Source: Vibrio splendidus (GTDB lineage: Bacteria > Pseudomonadota > Gammaproteobacteria > Enterobacterales > Vibrionaceae). From it: a stretch of DNA of 64,000 nt. This document shows, in pieces, positions 43,716-52,399 of the stretch. The DNA is taken from positions 1,488,001 through 1,552,000 of the forward strand of contig NZ_AP025509.1 of assembly GCF_024347615.1 (NCBI RefSeq), in the 5' to 3' direction. The notes beneath the pieces are model-generated. The model had not been told where the DNA came from and did no database searches. It was given only the letters and a program-made list of their open reading frames with translations. Within the stretch, counting starts at the first letter, position 1. Each line of letters opens with the position of its first letter. Made by a program: the position numbers and the translations under genes.

Positions 43716-45545
43716 ATGCGCCAAGGTCTTCCTACTCTATTATTTGCACTTGCTCCCTGCTTAATGACGCCAGCTGTTTTTGCTGAGGCAACACCACCAG
43801 CGATCGCGTCTTCTGTCACCGACATTGAAAGCTCACTTTTCGAAAAGCATGCCGACTTAACGGCTGTTGAGAAGAAATTGGCTGACAAACAAAACGAAGT
43901 CGACAATCAGGCGCAGCAAACGGCACGTCTAGCTGAGTTATCGGCTCAAGCAGAGCAAACACTCGCAAAGGCAAAAGCCAGCCTAGAGCAAGATTACTCG
44001 CGCATGATTGATGAGCCCGATTTCGATATCTCGCCTGCTCAAAACCGCTTCCAAGACGCTTGGAAAACCGTAAAAGAGGGCAAGCTTGCGATTTCAGACT
44101 CAGAGCTGAAGCAACAAGGCTTGGTGATGGAGCTTGAGGCTATCCAAGCCGAGAAAGCAGCGGCAGAAGCTTCAATCGCTAATCTGAACCAAAATAAGCT
44201 AAGAGCAAGAGCTGAGCGACTCAGAAACGAGATCACTCAGACGGAAGAGCAAACCGTTAGCTTTACGAACCGTTGCAGCAGCGATATGACACTGGCGCAA
44301 TGTTCAGAGCAAACGGTGACCTTGGCACTTCAAAAAGCGGTAAAACAATTCCAGCATAGCCTTGTAGACAACGCGACCGAATCGAAAACAGTGAAAGAGC
44401 ACCTTGCGTCTGCTTCATTGAATATTCACGTTCTGCAACACAAAGTGAAATCCTCGGGCTTCTCTGAAGATAACCGTTACCGAGCGGTGATTGCGGCGAA
44501 CCTAGAAACTCGTCCAGATAAGAACACACCTTGTCGTCTGCTTGGTATTCAGTCATCAAACTGTTTCATTCAAAGCGAGCAACAAGCCAACGACCAGCAA
44601 AAAGAAGTCGCTTGGGTTAACTTGGTGGTTCGTTCAAATCAATACAACGACAAGGTTTCTATCAACGGCGTGAACTATGGCAGCACACCCGTTGAAGTGA
44701 TGTTACCAACAGGCCAGCACATGGTCACGATTGAGAAAGAGGGTTACCTTTCTTTCCACCAAGAGCTGAAGATAGCCCGCGATCACAACCTACGAGCCGT
44801 ATTACAGGCCAAGCAGAACTCATTGAATGTCGGTACCAAGTTTGCAGACCCGATGGGAAACAACATTCAGAGCCCTGAAATGATTGTTGTCGGCTCAGGT
44901 CGCTACCTACTCGGTGAAAACAACGCACAACAAGTGACGATCAAACAGCCGTTTGCATTAGCCGCAACACCAACCCGTGTTCAAGACTTCAAAGCATTCG
45001 TAAAAAGCACAGGCTACCAGACAGACGCTGAGCTGATGAACACCTGCGATACGTTCGTGAATGCAGAGATCACAACCGTTTCAGACAATGACTGGCAGAG
45101 CCCTGGCTTTGAACAAGCAGATAACTCACCCGTTGTATGTGTCAGCCAAAATGATGCAAAAGCGTATACTCGTTGGTTATCTCAAAATACAGGCTTCACT
45201 TACCGTTTACCTACACCACAAGAGTGGGAAGCTGCAGCAAGAGCAGGTCAAGACACCAACTTCTGGTGGGGTAACGAGTTCCGCTCAGGTAAGGCCAACA
45301 CTGGCTGGGCGGGTACGCCTTGGTCAAACGTTAGCACATCTCCAGTTAAATCATTCCTGCCAACACCAACAGGCTTCTACGACATGGTGGGTAACGTATG
45401 GGAATGGACAACCATTCAGAAAGGTTTAGCGAAAGGTGGTGCGTGGAGCTTCTCTCCAGAAGAGGCAAAAGTGTTTAACGAACTGTACGTACCGCCTTCA
45501 ACGGCAGCGAACTATCTAGGATTCCGAGTCGTGCGAGAGCTGTAG
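43716..45545 (+). CDS. Exported PEGA and SUMF1/FGE-domain protein
   Basis: 609 residues. The N-terminal half repeats the layout of the upstream gene: signal peptide (ending VFAEA), coiled coil (about 40-190), cysteine motifs TNRCSSDMTLAQCSEQ and CRLLGIQSSNC, and a PEGA domain (about 305-370, VSINGVNYGSTPVEVMLPTG). It is then extended by a SUMF1/FGE-sulfatase-like domain (about 385-609), with landmarks SQNDAKAYTRWLSQ, YRLPTPQEWEAAARAG, GFYDMVGNVWEWT, KGGAWSF and YLGFRVVREL. In the wider family this domain makes formylglycine or acts as a non-enzymatic binding module; the substrate-binding cysteine pair of true FGE is not evident, so a structural or binding role is more likely. Confidence 0.85.
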   Translation: MRQGLPTLLFALAPCLMTPAVFAEATPPAIASSVTDIESSLFEKHADLTAVEKKLADKQNEVDNQAQQTARLAELSAQAEQTLAKAKASLEQDYSRMIDEPDFDISPAQNRFQDAWKTVKEGKLAISDSELKQQGLVMELEAIQAEKAAAEASIANLNQNKLRARAERLRNEITQTEEQTVSFTNRCSSDMTLAQCSEQTVTLALQKAVKQFQHSLVDNATESKTVKEHLASASLNIHVLQHKVKSSGFSEDNRYRAVIAANLETRPDKNTPCRLLGIQSSNCFIQSEQQANDQQKEVAWVNLVVRSNQYNDKVSINGVNYGSTPVEVMLPTGQHMVTIEKEGYLSFHQELKIARDHNLRAVLQAKQNSLNVGTKFADPMGNNIQSPEMIVVGSGRYLLGENNAQQVTIKQPFALAATPTRVQDFKAFVKSTGYQTDAELMNTCDTFVNAEITTVSDNDWQSPGFEQADNSPVVCVSQNDAKAYTRWLSQNTGFTYRLPTPQEWEAAARAGQDTNFWWGNEFRSGKANTGWAGTPWSNVSTSPVKSFLPTPTGFYDMVGNVWEWTTIQKGLAKGGAWSFSPEEAKVFNELYVPPSTAANYLGFRVVREL

Positions 45546-45619
45546 GCTTTCAATCACTGACTCAGCATCTCAAATATTTACTCTAAGTTCTCAATTATCA
45601 CATTGAGCAGCATTTATAG

Positions 45620-45812
45620 GGGAATTCCCCCCTTATGCATAAGCATTCCTAGGAGTAGATTCGTCGATAGAGTAGTAAGTCACTCTGGGTATCAAATTGA
45701 TGCCTCAGTTTAATTTACCTGACCCTCGTAAATTAAGCTGAAAATCTTCTACATGTCGACAAGGCATATCTTGTCTTTAGCCAGCCCCTCTTCAGGCTGG
45801 CTTTTTTTTGCC
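45620..45812 (+). ncRNA. Candidate small RNA or structured leader
   Basis: In the 376-bp gap 45546-45921 lie a GGGGAATTCCCC palindrome (45620-45631), a 13-bp hairpin (45706-45718 with 45728-45740, one wobble) and a strong terminator with eight T (45779-45810). No gene on the plus strand lies between the SUMF1 stop at 45545 and this terminator, more than 230 nt away. A short RNA starting near 45650 and ending at the terminator, or a long 3' leader, would explain this. Confidence 0.35.
45779..45810 (+). terminator. Rho-independent terminator
   Basis: AGCCAGCC (45779-45786) pairs with GGCTGGCT (45795-45802), followed by eight T. Confidence 0.9.
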
Positions 45813-45921
45813 TGTTTATCATCCTTTCTGACCACCTATTCCCCGTGATTGAAGCAGTTAATCAACAATCCGTTTAACTGTCATTCACCGCCCTAATTTT
45901 CGAGCAGAGTACAAACTCTAA

Positions 45922-46707
45922 TTGCCATTGCAGCGCTATAAGAAACTGATATTATTGCTATACCTCTGCTTACGAGATAAAACCTTGCCAGATTCATTCA
46001 ACTCCATACATCGTTCTTTATTTGAACAACTTCCAGGTTGCTGGGGCTGCAAAGATACTGATTCGGTCTTCGTGTACGCAAACCTTGCCTACAACAAACT
46101 GATTGGCTTAAAACCCGATGAGACTTGTACTGGTTTGACCGACTTCGACATGCCCAGTCAAACCATTGAGTGCGCGCAAGATTTCAGAGCTCAAGACAAA
46201 CATGTGATGGATACACGCAGTACCCTTAAAATCCTCGATATTCACCCCTATCCAGACGGACGCTGGCACGCCCATATCTTTACCAAAACCCCTTGGCTTG
46301 ATGATAACGACAATGTCCAAGGCACTATCTTCTATGGGCAAGAGCTCACTGATACTGCGATCTTAGAAGTCGGCCACTGGGTTTGTCAGGCAACAGGAGC
46401 GAAAGGTAATCAAGCATCACTTGCGGGATCAGAGCCGCGCGTGTCTAAGCTGCAAAAGCGGCTGACTTCGCGAGAATCAGAGGTGTTGTTCTTACTGCTT
46501 TTCGGCAAGAAGCCTCAATACATTGCGTCTACGTTAGACATTTCAATCAAAACGGTCGAAGGTCATGTCGCAAGATTGAAACAGAAGTTCGATGCGCGCA
46601 GCAAAAGTCAATTAATTGAGTATGCACTGGACTCGGGCTTAGGCTCCGTGATCCCAGAAACTCTGCTCAATAAACAGATCTCCGTTGTGCTGCACAGTGA
46701 TAAATGA
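45922..46707 (+). CDS. PAS and LuxR-type HTH transcriptional regulator
   Basis: Up to 261 residues. A PAS domain (about 30-145, beginning LFEQLPGCWGCKDTDSVFVYAN) is followed by a GerE/LuxR helix-turn-helix (about 185-250, LTSRESEVLFLLLFGKKPQYIAS then LDISIKTVEGHVARLKQKF, both standard LuxR signatures). There is no receiver domain, so the PAS domain is the probable sensor. The start is uncertain: TTG at 45922 and TTG at 45985 (giving LPDSFNSIHRS) both lack a good Shine-Dalgarno; the second fits the domain boundary better. Target unknown. Confidence 0.82.
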   Translation: MPLQRYKKLILLLYLCLRDKTLPDSFNSIHRSLFEQLPGCWGCKDTDSVFVYANLAYNKLIGLKPDETCTGLTDFDMPSQTIECAQDFRAQDKHVMDTRSTLKILDIHPYPDGRWHAHIFTKTPWLDDNDNVQGTIFYGQELTDTAILEVGHWVCQATGAKGNQASLAGSEPRVSKLQKRLTSRESEVLFLLLFGKKPQYIASTLDISIKTVEGHVARLKQKFDARSKSQLIEYALDSGLGSVIPETLLNKQISVVLHSDK

Positions 46708-46750
46708 GTTGAATGACCAACTCGTCGATGAATCTGGGAATGCACAGATA

Positions 46751-46801
46751 AAAAAATACCGCTGCTTGATGTTTCTAATCACTAAGTCAGCGGTATTTTT
46801 G
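46751..46801. terminator. Bidirectional rho-independent terminator
   Basis: A perfect 13-bp stem AAAAATACCGCTG (46752-46764) with CAGCGGTATTTTT (46788-46800) lies between the convergent PAS-LuxR gene and pdxH. Confidence 0.88.
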
Positions 46802-46840
46802 TATGTTCTATTCGGTGTAGACCACTTAAGATCCGTAAGC

Positions 46841-47476
46841 CTAAGGCGCTAGGCGATCAATATCCCAGCTGTTGTCTTGTCGTGAGAACAAGAAACGGTC
46901 ATGCAAGCGGTGTTCACCACCCTGCCAAAACTCAATGCTATCCACGCGAACTCGGAAGCCACCCCAGAAAGAAGGCACCGGAATCTCTCCTTTAGCAAAC
47001 TTCTGTTTAAGCTCTAGGTACTTACCTTCTAAAATGCCACGAGCTGAGATACGGCTACTCTGCTTACTTGCAATCGCGGCCAATTGGCTCTCTTTTGGGC
47101 GTGACGAGAAGTACTTCATGTTTTCCATTGCTGTCAGCTTTTCAGCGGTGCCAGTAATGTGAACTTGTCGCTCTAGAGGATGCCAAGGGAAATGCAGGCT
47201 TATCTTACTGTTGTGCTCAAGTTGGTGCGCTTTACGGCTACCTAAGTTGGTGTAAAAAACGAAACCGTCTTTATCAACATTCTTTAGCAAAACAATTCGT
47301 TGGAATGGCTGACCATTTTCATCAACCGTGGCAACTGTCATGGCAGTAGGGTCAGTCATCTTAGCTTCGATGGCTTGTTCTAACCATAGATTGAATTGCT
47401 CAATAGGGTCTGCGGCTAAGTCTTTACGTCTCAATCCACCCTTAGCGTATTCACGACGAATATCTGTCAGTTCCAT
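46841..47476 (-). CDS. pdxH: Pyridoxamine 5'-phosphate oxidase
   Basis: 211-residue FMN enzyme that oxidises pyridoxamine or pyridoxine 5'-phosphate to pyridoxal 5'-phosphate. Family motifs are [35 protein letters not shown], the FMN loop around [27 protein letters not shown] and the C-terminal [10 protein letters not shown] ending in RLAP. Full usual length. GGAGC stands before the ATG. It is a single gene; PLP made here serves, among others, the PLP enzyme of the chitin cluster. Confidence 0.95.
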   Translation of the reverse strand: MELTDIRREYAKGGLRRKDLAADPIEQFNLWLEQAIEAKMTDPTAMTVATVDENGQPFQRIVLLKNVDKDGFVFYTNLGSRKAHQLEHNSKISLHFPWHPLERQVHITGTAEKLTAMENMKYFSSRPKESQLAAIASKQSSRISARGILEGKYLELKQKFAKGEIPVPSFWGGFRVRVDSIEFWQGGEHRLHDRFLFSRQDNSWDIDRLAP

Positions 47477-47540
47477 TTCGTTGCTCCTTTCAATTTTTTG
47501 TGATTTTGCGCTGTAATCCTTTGAAACACAAGTCTAAGCC

Positions 47541-49565
47541 ATGGTTTTGTCTCACAGAAGGTGTTCGGTGTTAACAAGATCTCGGTACTCAATCAATCAT
47601 ATTGATAATCTTTATACAAACCGATTACACGCTGAGATCCAAGTGACCAAGATACTGCCTAACCTAATGACGCCCTTTGTTTTATTCTCATTGTTACTGG
47701 GAGCTTCAGGGCTGACTGCAACCCACTTTATGGCAGTACAATTCCAAGAAAAAATCGTCACTCAGCAACTCAATGAAGCGGCTAATAAAGCCAATCTACA
47801 AATCGATTCTGAACTGGATAAGTTCAAACAGATCCCGGATTTACTCAGCCATGACCCGCGTCTGCTCTCTTATTTTGACTCATCACCACAAACAGACAAG
47901 ATTTCCGCTGCGCAGCTCAATCAATTGCTGTTTGAATGGTCAAACCAAAGCCAAGCCGACACCATCTATATTCATGACCCGAGCGGCACTGTGGTCGCTT
48001 CCAGCAATTACCAAAAGCCTCGTACTTTTGTGGGTGAGAACTTCTCGTTTCGTCCCTACTTTGCTTCAGCCATTCAAGGCAACAATACACAATATGTCGC
48101 GCTAGGCGCTCGCTCGAATGTACGCGGTTATTTTTTATCTTCACCACTGTATGTTGAGAATGACATTGTTGGTGTTATCACCGTAAAGGTGAGTTTAGAG
48201 AACCTCGAAAACATCCTAACCAGCGACGACTTCGAGATCGTGGTACTCGATTCAAACCAAGTAGTCTTTCTATCAAGCCAAGCTCCATGGCTTTACCATT
48301 CATTATTGCCATTAACTCAGCAACAACAAACGGATATCGCACTTCAACGCCAATACGGTCAAAGCGAAATTTCGATCATCGAAGCCTTTCGTTCTTCAAG
48401 CTCTCAGTCAGAAGCGAGCAACGCCAATCAATCTAAGAACCTTCAATCCAATGAAATCCGAAAAGAACTCACCGCTAACCAGCTATTCAAGCTTGGTGCT
48501 TTTAATCTTTACCCTGCAACGGTCAGCAACAACCAGTACCAAGTCGTCGCCCTAAAAGAGACCAGAGCTGAGCTTATAAAAGTTTTGCAGATCGATGTCA
48601 TCTTCGTGGTGATTTACAGCTTGGTGGTGCTCATCGCTTGGTCGTGGCGCCAGACTTATCTCGCGAAAGTGGCGTTGACCCGACTCAACCAAAACCTAGA
48701 GCAAACCGTTGATAAACGCACTCACTACTTGAAGCAATCCAATCAACAGCTGCAACAAACCCTTTTTCAATACCAAGAGTCGCAGTCGAAGTTGAAACAG
48801 ACAGAACAAGAGCTGACACAAACCGCAAAATTAGCGGTACTCGGTGAGCTGTCAGCCAGCATTAACCACGAAATCAACCAACCACTTGCAGCGCTACGAA
48901 CATACAGTGAGAACAGCTTAAAGCTGCTTGAAATGGAACGGACTGACTTGGTCAAAAGCAATCTCGATAAAATGATTGCTTTGAATACCTCAATTACCGA
49001 CATCATCGCGCGTCTTAAAGTCTTCACTCGCAAGGTCACCAAGCAAGAACATCACGTCGCAAACCTGCATCAATCGATCAACAACGCGACCAGTATTCTT
49101 AGTGCGCTAATGATCAAACAAGGCATCACGCTAAGGTTAAGCACAGTGCCAGACGACATTAACATTGCGATTCACCCAACCGAGCTGGAACAAGTACTGG
49201 TTAACCTGATTCACAACGCGACTCAAGCGCTTCAACAACAAGTTCTTGAACAGAAAGTCTTGCAGGAGCAACAAAACCTGGAAAACGTAGACCAACAGGC
49301 TAGCCCCCAGATAGGCATCGAATGGCAACTGCATCATGACTCTTGTCAGGTGATCATTTGGGATAACGGAATTGGCATGCAGGACGACAAATTAGAAAAA
49401 TTGTTCGACCCGTTTTTTACCACTAAACCGGAAGGCTTAGGGCTAGGGCTCTCAATATCGAAACGGATTATTGAGGCGTATCACGGCACGATCAGCGCGA
49501 ACCGATTAGAGCCTTCAGGCATGGTATTCTCGCTAAACATCCCGTTATATAACGATAAGGGCTAA
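47541..49565 (+). CDS. Sensor histidine kinase, DctB-like
   Basis: Membrane kinase of up to 674 residues. A helix (about 43-65), a Cache-type periplasmic sensor (about 70-345), a second helix (about 350-370), a coiled coil, HisKA with SASINHEINQPLAALRTY (His near 441) and an HATPase domain with NLIHNATQAL, DNGIGM and GLGLGLSISKRI are visible. Unlike the kinase at 7289 it lacks a PAS domain. The start is uncertain: GTG at 47643 (residue 35) or ATG at 47667 would remove a polar leader and give a better N-terminus. Its partner regulator downstream is interrupted by an insertion sequence, so this kinase is probably an orphan in this strain. Confidence 0.9.
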   Translation: MVLSHRRCSVLTRSRYSINHIDNLYTNRLHAEIQVTKILPNLMTPFVLFSLLLGASGLTATHFMAVQFQEKIVTQQLNEAANKANLQIDSELDKFKQIPDLLSHDPRLLSYFDSSPQTDKISAAQLNQLLFEWSNQSQADTIYIHDPSGTVVASSNYQKPRTFVGENFSFRPYFASAIQGNNTQYVALGARSNVRGYFLSSPLYVENDIVGVITVKVSLENLENILTSDDFEIVVLDSNQVVFLSSQAPWLYHSLLPLTQQQQTDIALQRQYGQSEISIIEAFRSSSSQSEASNANQSKNLQSNEIRKELTANQLFKLGAFNLYPATVSNNQYQVVALKETRAELIKVLQIDVIFVVIYSLVVLIAWSWRQTYLAKVALTRLNQNLEQTVDKRTHYLKQSNQQLQQTLFQYQESQSKLKQTEQELTQTAKLAVLGELSASINHEINQPLAALRTYSENSLKLLEMERTDLVKSNLDKMIALNTSITDIIARLKVFTRKVTKQEHHVANLHQSINNATSILSALMIKQGITLRLSTVPDDINIAIHPTELEQVLVNLIHNATQALQQQVLEQKVLQEQQNLENVDQQASPQIGIEWQLHHDSCQVIIWDNGIGMQDDKLEKLFDPFFTTKPEGLGLGLSISKRIIEAYHGTISANRLEPSGMVFSLNIPLYNDKG

Positions 49566-49597
49566 CGTGCCGTTGTTATTGTTGATTAGAAAACGAA

Positions 49598-49659
49598 TGT
49601 TACATACTGCTAATGTTACATATTGCTAATCTGACATACAGCAAATCACATACTGTTAA
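49598..49659. repeat. Degenerate 16-bp tandem repeat, about four copies
   Basis: TGTTACATACTGCTAA (49598-49613) and TGTTACATATTGCTAA (49614-49629) are followed by two diverged copies to 49659. The array fills the gap between the kinase stop and the regulator start. Confidence 0.7.
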
Positions 49660-49670
49660 GGACTCGACTT

Positions 49671-49802
49671 TTGCACTCTATGCCTAAACTCTATTTTGTC
49701 GACGATGAACCCGCAATCCGAGACTCCGTAGAACAAGCCATGCTCATTGAAGGCATCGATATCGTCTGCTTTCCTAATGCTATTGAGGCTGTCCCGTCCT
49801 GA
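49671..49802 (+). pseudogene. 5' fragment of DctD-like response regulator, cut by IS
   Basis: The frame starts at TTG 49671 (AAGGA 8 nt upstream) or ATG 49680 and encodes the first part of a receiver domain, MPKLYFVDDEPAIRDSVEQA and so on. After 49789 it runs into the insertion sequence and stops at TGA 49800-49802. Joining 49789 directly to 51102 restores an open frame through residues NAIEALKKIDTAQAG and the phospho-acceptor aspartate in VITDIHMPVMDG. The intact regulator would have had about 431 residues from the ATG. Confidence 0.88.
49787..49789 (+). repeat. Target-site duplication, left copy (GGC)
   Basis: GGC immediately before the left IS end is repeated at 51099-51101 after the right end. 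A 3-bp duplication is typical of the IS3 family. Confidence 0.8.
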
Positions 49803-49826
49803 AATGTGTTTACACATTGAGGACTA

Positions 49827-50234
49827 ATGATGACCATTCCAAATAAACACTACGTTAAGCGCACTCAGCGTGATTACACACTAGGCTTTAAATTGCAGGT
49901 TGTAGACGCCATCGAAAAAGGCGACATGACCTATAAACAAGCCCAATCAATTTACGGCATACAAGGTCGTTCGACTGTTCTTACTTGGTTAAGAAAGCAT
50001 GGCAAAATGGATTGGACTACCAACCCAAGGAAGAACACGATGCCTAAATCACCGAGAGCGAATGAAACGCCTGCCCAAAAAATAAAACGACTTGAACAAG
50101 AGCTCGAAGATGAACGTCTCAGATGCCTTCTTCTCAATAGGGTTGTTGATATTCTTGATGCTGAGCACGGGATGTCGCTAAGAAAAAAGTATATAGCGAA
50201 GGAGCAAGAAGCCTTCAAAAAGAGAAGAAAGTAA
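49827..50234 (+). CDS. IS3-family transposase OrfA
   Basis: 135 residues. A helix-turn-helix near the N-terminus (YTLGFKLQVVDAIEKGDMTY, then KQAQSIYGIQGRSTVLTWLR) would bind the IS ends, followed by a basic linker and a leucine-zipper-like coiled coil (AQKIKRLEQELEDERLRCLL) for dimerisation. The last third contains the A AAA AAG slippery heptamer at 50183-50189, where part of the ribosomes slip back to make the OrfAB transposase. Confidence 0.92.
   Translation: MMTIPNKHYVKRTQRDYTLGFKLQVVDAIEKGDMTYKQAQSIYGIQGRSTVLTWLRKHGKMDWTTNPRKNTMPKSPRANETPAQKIKRLEQELEDERLRCLLLNRVVDILDAEHGMSLRKKYIAKEQEAFKKRRK
50183..50189 (+). promoter_or_regulatory. Programmed -1 frameshift signal (A AAA AAG)
   Basis: The heptamer AAAAAAG is in the correct phase (A, AAA, AAG in the OrfA frame, codons AGA-AAA-AAG). 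The -1 frame after it has no stop before orfB (GTA TAT AGC ... TTG at 50255), so slippage produces one OrfAB protein. This is the standard way IS3 elements make transposase. Confidence 0.88.
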
Positions 50235-50254
50235 GCTTAAGTAAAGCTTGTTCA

Positions 50255-51070
50255 TTGCTCAATATATCTCGTCAGTGTGTCTATCAGAGAGAAAAGCGTG
50301 AGACCACTCGTCAGGCTGAGCTTGCTCCTGTGAAAGGGATGGTGCTTGAGCTAAGACGATTCATGCCTCGGCTGGGAGCTCGTAAGCTCTATTTCTTACT
50401 GAAGCCGAAGTTGATAGCTAAGGGAATAAAACTTGGCCGTGATGCTTTGTTTAATTACCTCAGAGAAGAGCGCTTACTCGTTAAGCCGAAACGAAGTTAC
50501 ACCAAAACAACGAACAGCAGACACTGGATGAAAAAACATCCGAACTTGCTAAAAGAAGTCGTTCCGTCAAAACCAGAAGAAGTTCTGGTGAGCGACATCA
50601 CTTATGTTCAGTCAAACGAGGGCGTTCACTACTTGTCATTGGTTACCGATGCCTTCAGCCGTAAAATCATGGGGTATGAAGTTAGCAATGAAATGAAAGC
50701 GAGCGATGTTGTGAAGGCTTTAGATATGACGGTAAAAACTCGATGTTATTGTCATGCGACAATCCATCACTCAGATAGAGGGCTTCAGTATTGCTCAAAC
50801 CTCTATCAAGAGAAACTTAAAAAGCATGGTATAACTCCATCAATGACGGATGGTTATGACTGTTACCAAAACGCGTTAGCTGAGCGGGTCAATGGTATCC
50901 TCAAGCAAGAGTTCTTGCTTACTCAGTGCAAAGATCTTCGCGAGTTGAAAACACTTGTTGAAGAGTCAATATATACGTACAACGAAATGAGGCCACATCT
51001 CAGCCTAGGTATGAATACGCCAAATAAGATGCATGAAAAAAGCCAGCAACTTGCGTTACTGGCTAACTAA
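50255..51070 (+). CDS. IS3-family transposase OrfB (DDE domain)
   Basis: 271 residues as a separate frame, but best understood as the C-terminal part of an OrfAB fusion made by -1 frameshifting. It has the HTH_21-like segment (RRFMPRLGARKLYFLLKP) and the RNase H-like rve core. The acidic triad is in VSDITYV, HHSDRGLQY and LAERVNGILKQEF, so all three catalytic residues (D, D, E) are present. The TTG at 50255 is unlikely to be a true start. Confidence 0.93.
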   Translation: MLNISRQCVYQREKRETTRQAELAPVKGMVLELRRFMPRLGARKLYFLLKPKLIAKGIKLGRDALFNYLREERLLVKPKRSYTKTTNSRHWMKKHPNLLKEVVPSKPEEVLVSDITYVQSNEGVHYLSLVTDAFSRKIMGYEVSNEMKASDVVKALDMTVKTRCYCHATIHHSDRGLQYCSNLYQEKLKKHGITPSMTDGYDCYQNALAERVNGILKQEFLLTQCKDLRELKTLVEESIYTYNEMRPHLSLGMNTPNKMHEKSQQLALLAN

Positions 51071-51098
51071 AATCGTCAACGTATTTTAGGACGAGACA

Positions 51099-52287
51099 GG
51101 CATTAAAGAAAATAGATACCGCGCAAGCTGGAATTGTCATCACCGATATTCACATGCCAGTGATGGATGGCATTCAATTGACACAAAAGTTGCTGAGCCA
51201 AAATCCTCATTTTCAGATCATCGTCCTTACTGGGCATGGTGACGTGCAAACAGCGGTGTCGGCAATGAAAGCCGGCGCTTACGATTTTCTGGAAAAGCCA
51301 TTTGTGGTCGATGCCCTACTCACCGCGGTAAAAAAAGCCGCAGATAAACTCGCACTGGTTGAAGAGAACAACTTATTACGTAAAGAGTTGGCGATGCAGA
51401 ATCAGGTGGGACCAAAACTGATTGGTCAATCGCCATCCATGCAGGCATTACGCCGAGAACTGATCACCTTAGATACCAAAACTCACCCTCTTCTACTGTT
51501 TGTCGGCGCTCTAGGGACAGGTAAAAGGGTCACGGCGCAGTACACGCACGATCTACACAGCCATCAATCCGGAGAACTTTGCCCTGTCGCTGCGTTCAAT
51601 TTACCACGCAATGACCAAGCTACGTTTGATCAGTTTGTCGTGCAATTATTCAGGAAACATCAGGGCGGAACACTTTATATCCATGAAACAGAAGCATTAA
51701 CTTCACAACAATGGCGTTGGTTGGCGGCTCTAAAACCCACTCTACTTCGTGAAAACTCATGCAAGACCAATGCAACTTGTATCATTATCGCAACCACAAT
51801 AGTTCCAACTACAATTGTAGGTGAGTTCCGCCGATTTGATTTGCTAACCTTGGCGCAACGAACCGAAGATATTGGCTCCTTGTTTAAGCATTTTGCTCGT
51901 GGTGCGGCAAGTCGATATCAGCTGCCGCCACCCGTCATTACAGAAAAAGAGATTCAACGACTCATTGCGACTCATTGGACGGAAAACATTCGTCAGCTTC
52001 GCCAACATGCCGAACTCAGAGTGCTGACTCAAATTAAGCAGCCGTCGCTCGACGGTGATATTGGTGAGCAAAGTGACGCGGATGAGCGTGACGTGAGCAT
52101 TGAGGAGCAGCAACAGTCGTTGAACCAACGCACTGATAGCTTTGAACAAATTATCTTAATTGAGGCACTACATCGCCATCAAGGACGTTTAAAAGAAGTA
52201 CAACAAGAGCTGCAAGTGTCGCGAAAGACACTGTATGACAAGCTGAGAAAACACCAATTGGATAAAACAGATTTCAAGAACCGATAA
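51099..52287 (+). pseudogene. 3' fragment of DctD-like response regulator, cut by IS
   Basis: From the right target duplication GGC the frame continues the receiver domain (VITDIHMPVMDGIQL, VLTGHGDVQTAVSAMKAGAYDFLEKPF), a linker, an AAA+-like domain and a C-terminal Fis-type helix-turn-helix (RHQGRLKEVQQELQVSRKTL). The AAA+ domain is degenerate: Walker A reads GALGTGKR, and the segment that should carry GAFTGA is shortened (LFRKHQGGTLYIHETEAL). So even before the insertion this protein probably could not drive sigma-54 polymerase. A start at ATG 51154 could still make a C-terminal product of 377 residues. Confidence 0.87.
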
Positions 52288-52399
52288 GTCTTAAAAAATA
52301 TATAAATTCAAAGATTTAAAGGAGCAAAATCTTAACATTTATCAAAAGTAAGAATACACTCAATAGGCTTGCACTTTTATTTAGCAAACAAGGACTGTC

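Larger units (their letters stand above)
49790..51098 (+). mobile_element. IS3-family insertion sequence, 1309 bp
   Basis: The ends TGTCCCGTCCTGAAAT (left) and ATTTTAGGACGAGACA (right) are imperfect inverted repeats with matches continuing to about 23 bp. A GGC duplication flanks them. Inside are orfA and orfB in the -1 arrangement joined by a slippery heptamer. Everything appears intact: no stop or frameshift interrupts either frame, both ends are recognisable and the target duplication is exact. So the insertion looks recent and may still move. The OrfB sequence is closest in type to the IS150-like group of IS3; the IS name cannot be set without a database. Confidence 0.92.

Noticed and set aside
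45922..45984. N-terminal extension of the PAS-LuxR gene as a signal peptide or membrane helix
   Set aside because: The segment (KKLILLLYLCL) is hydrophobic but precedes a cytoplasmic regulator with no other membrane feature; a later TTG start explains it better.
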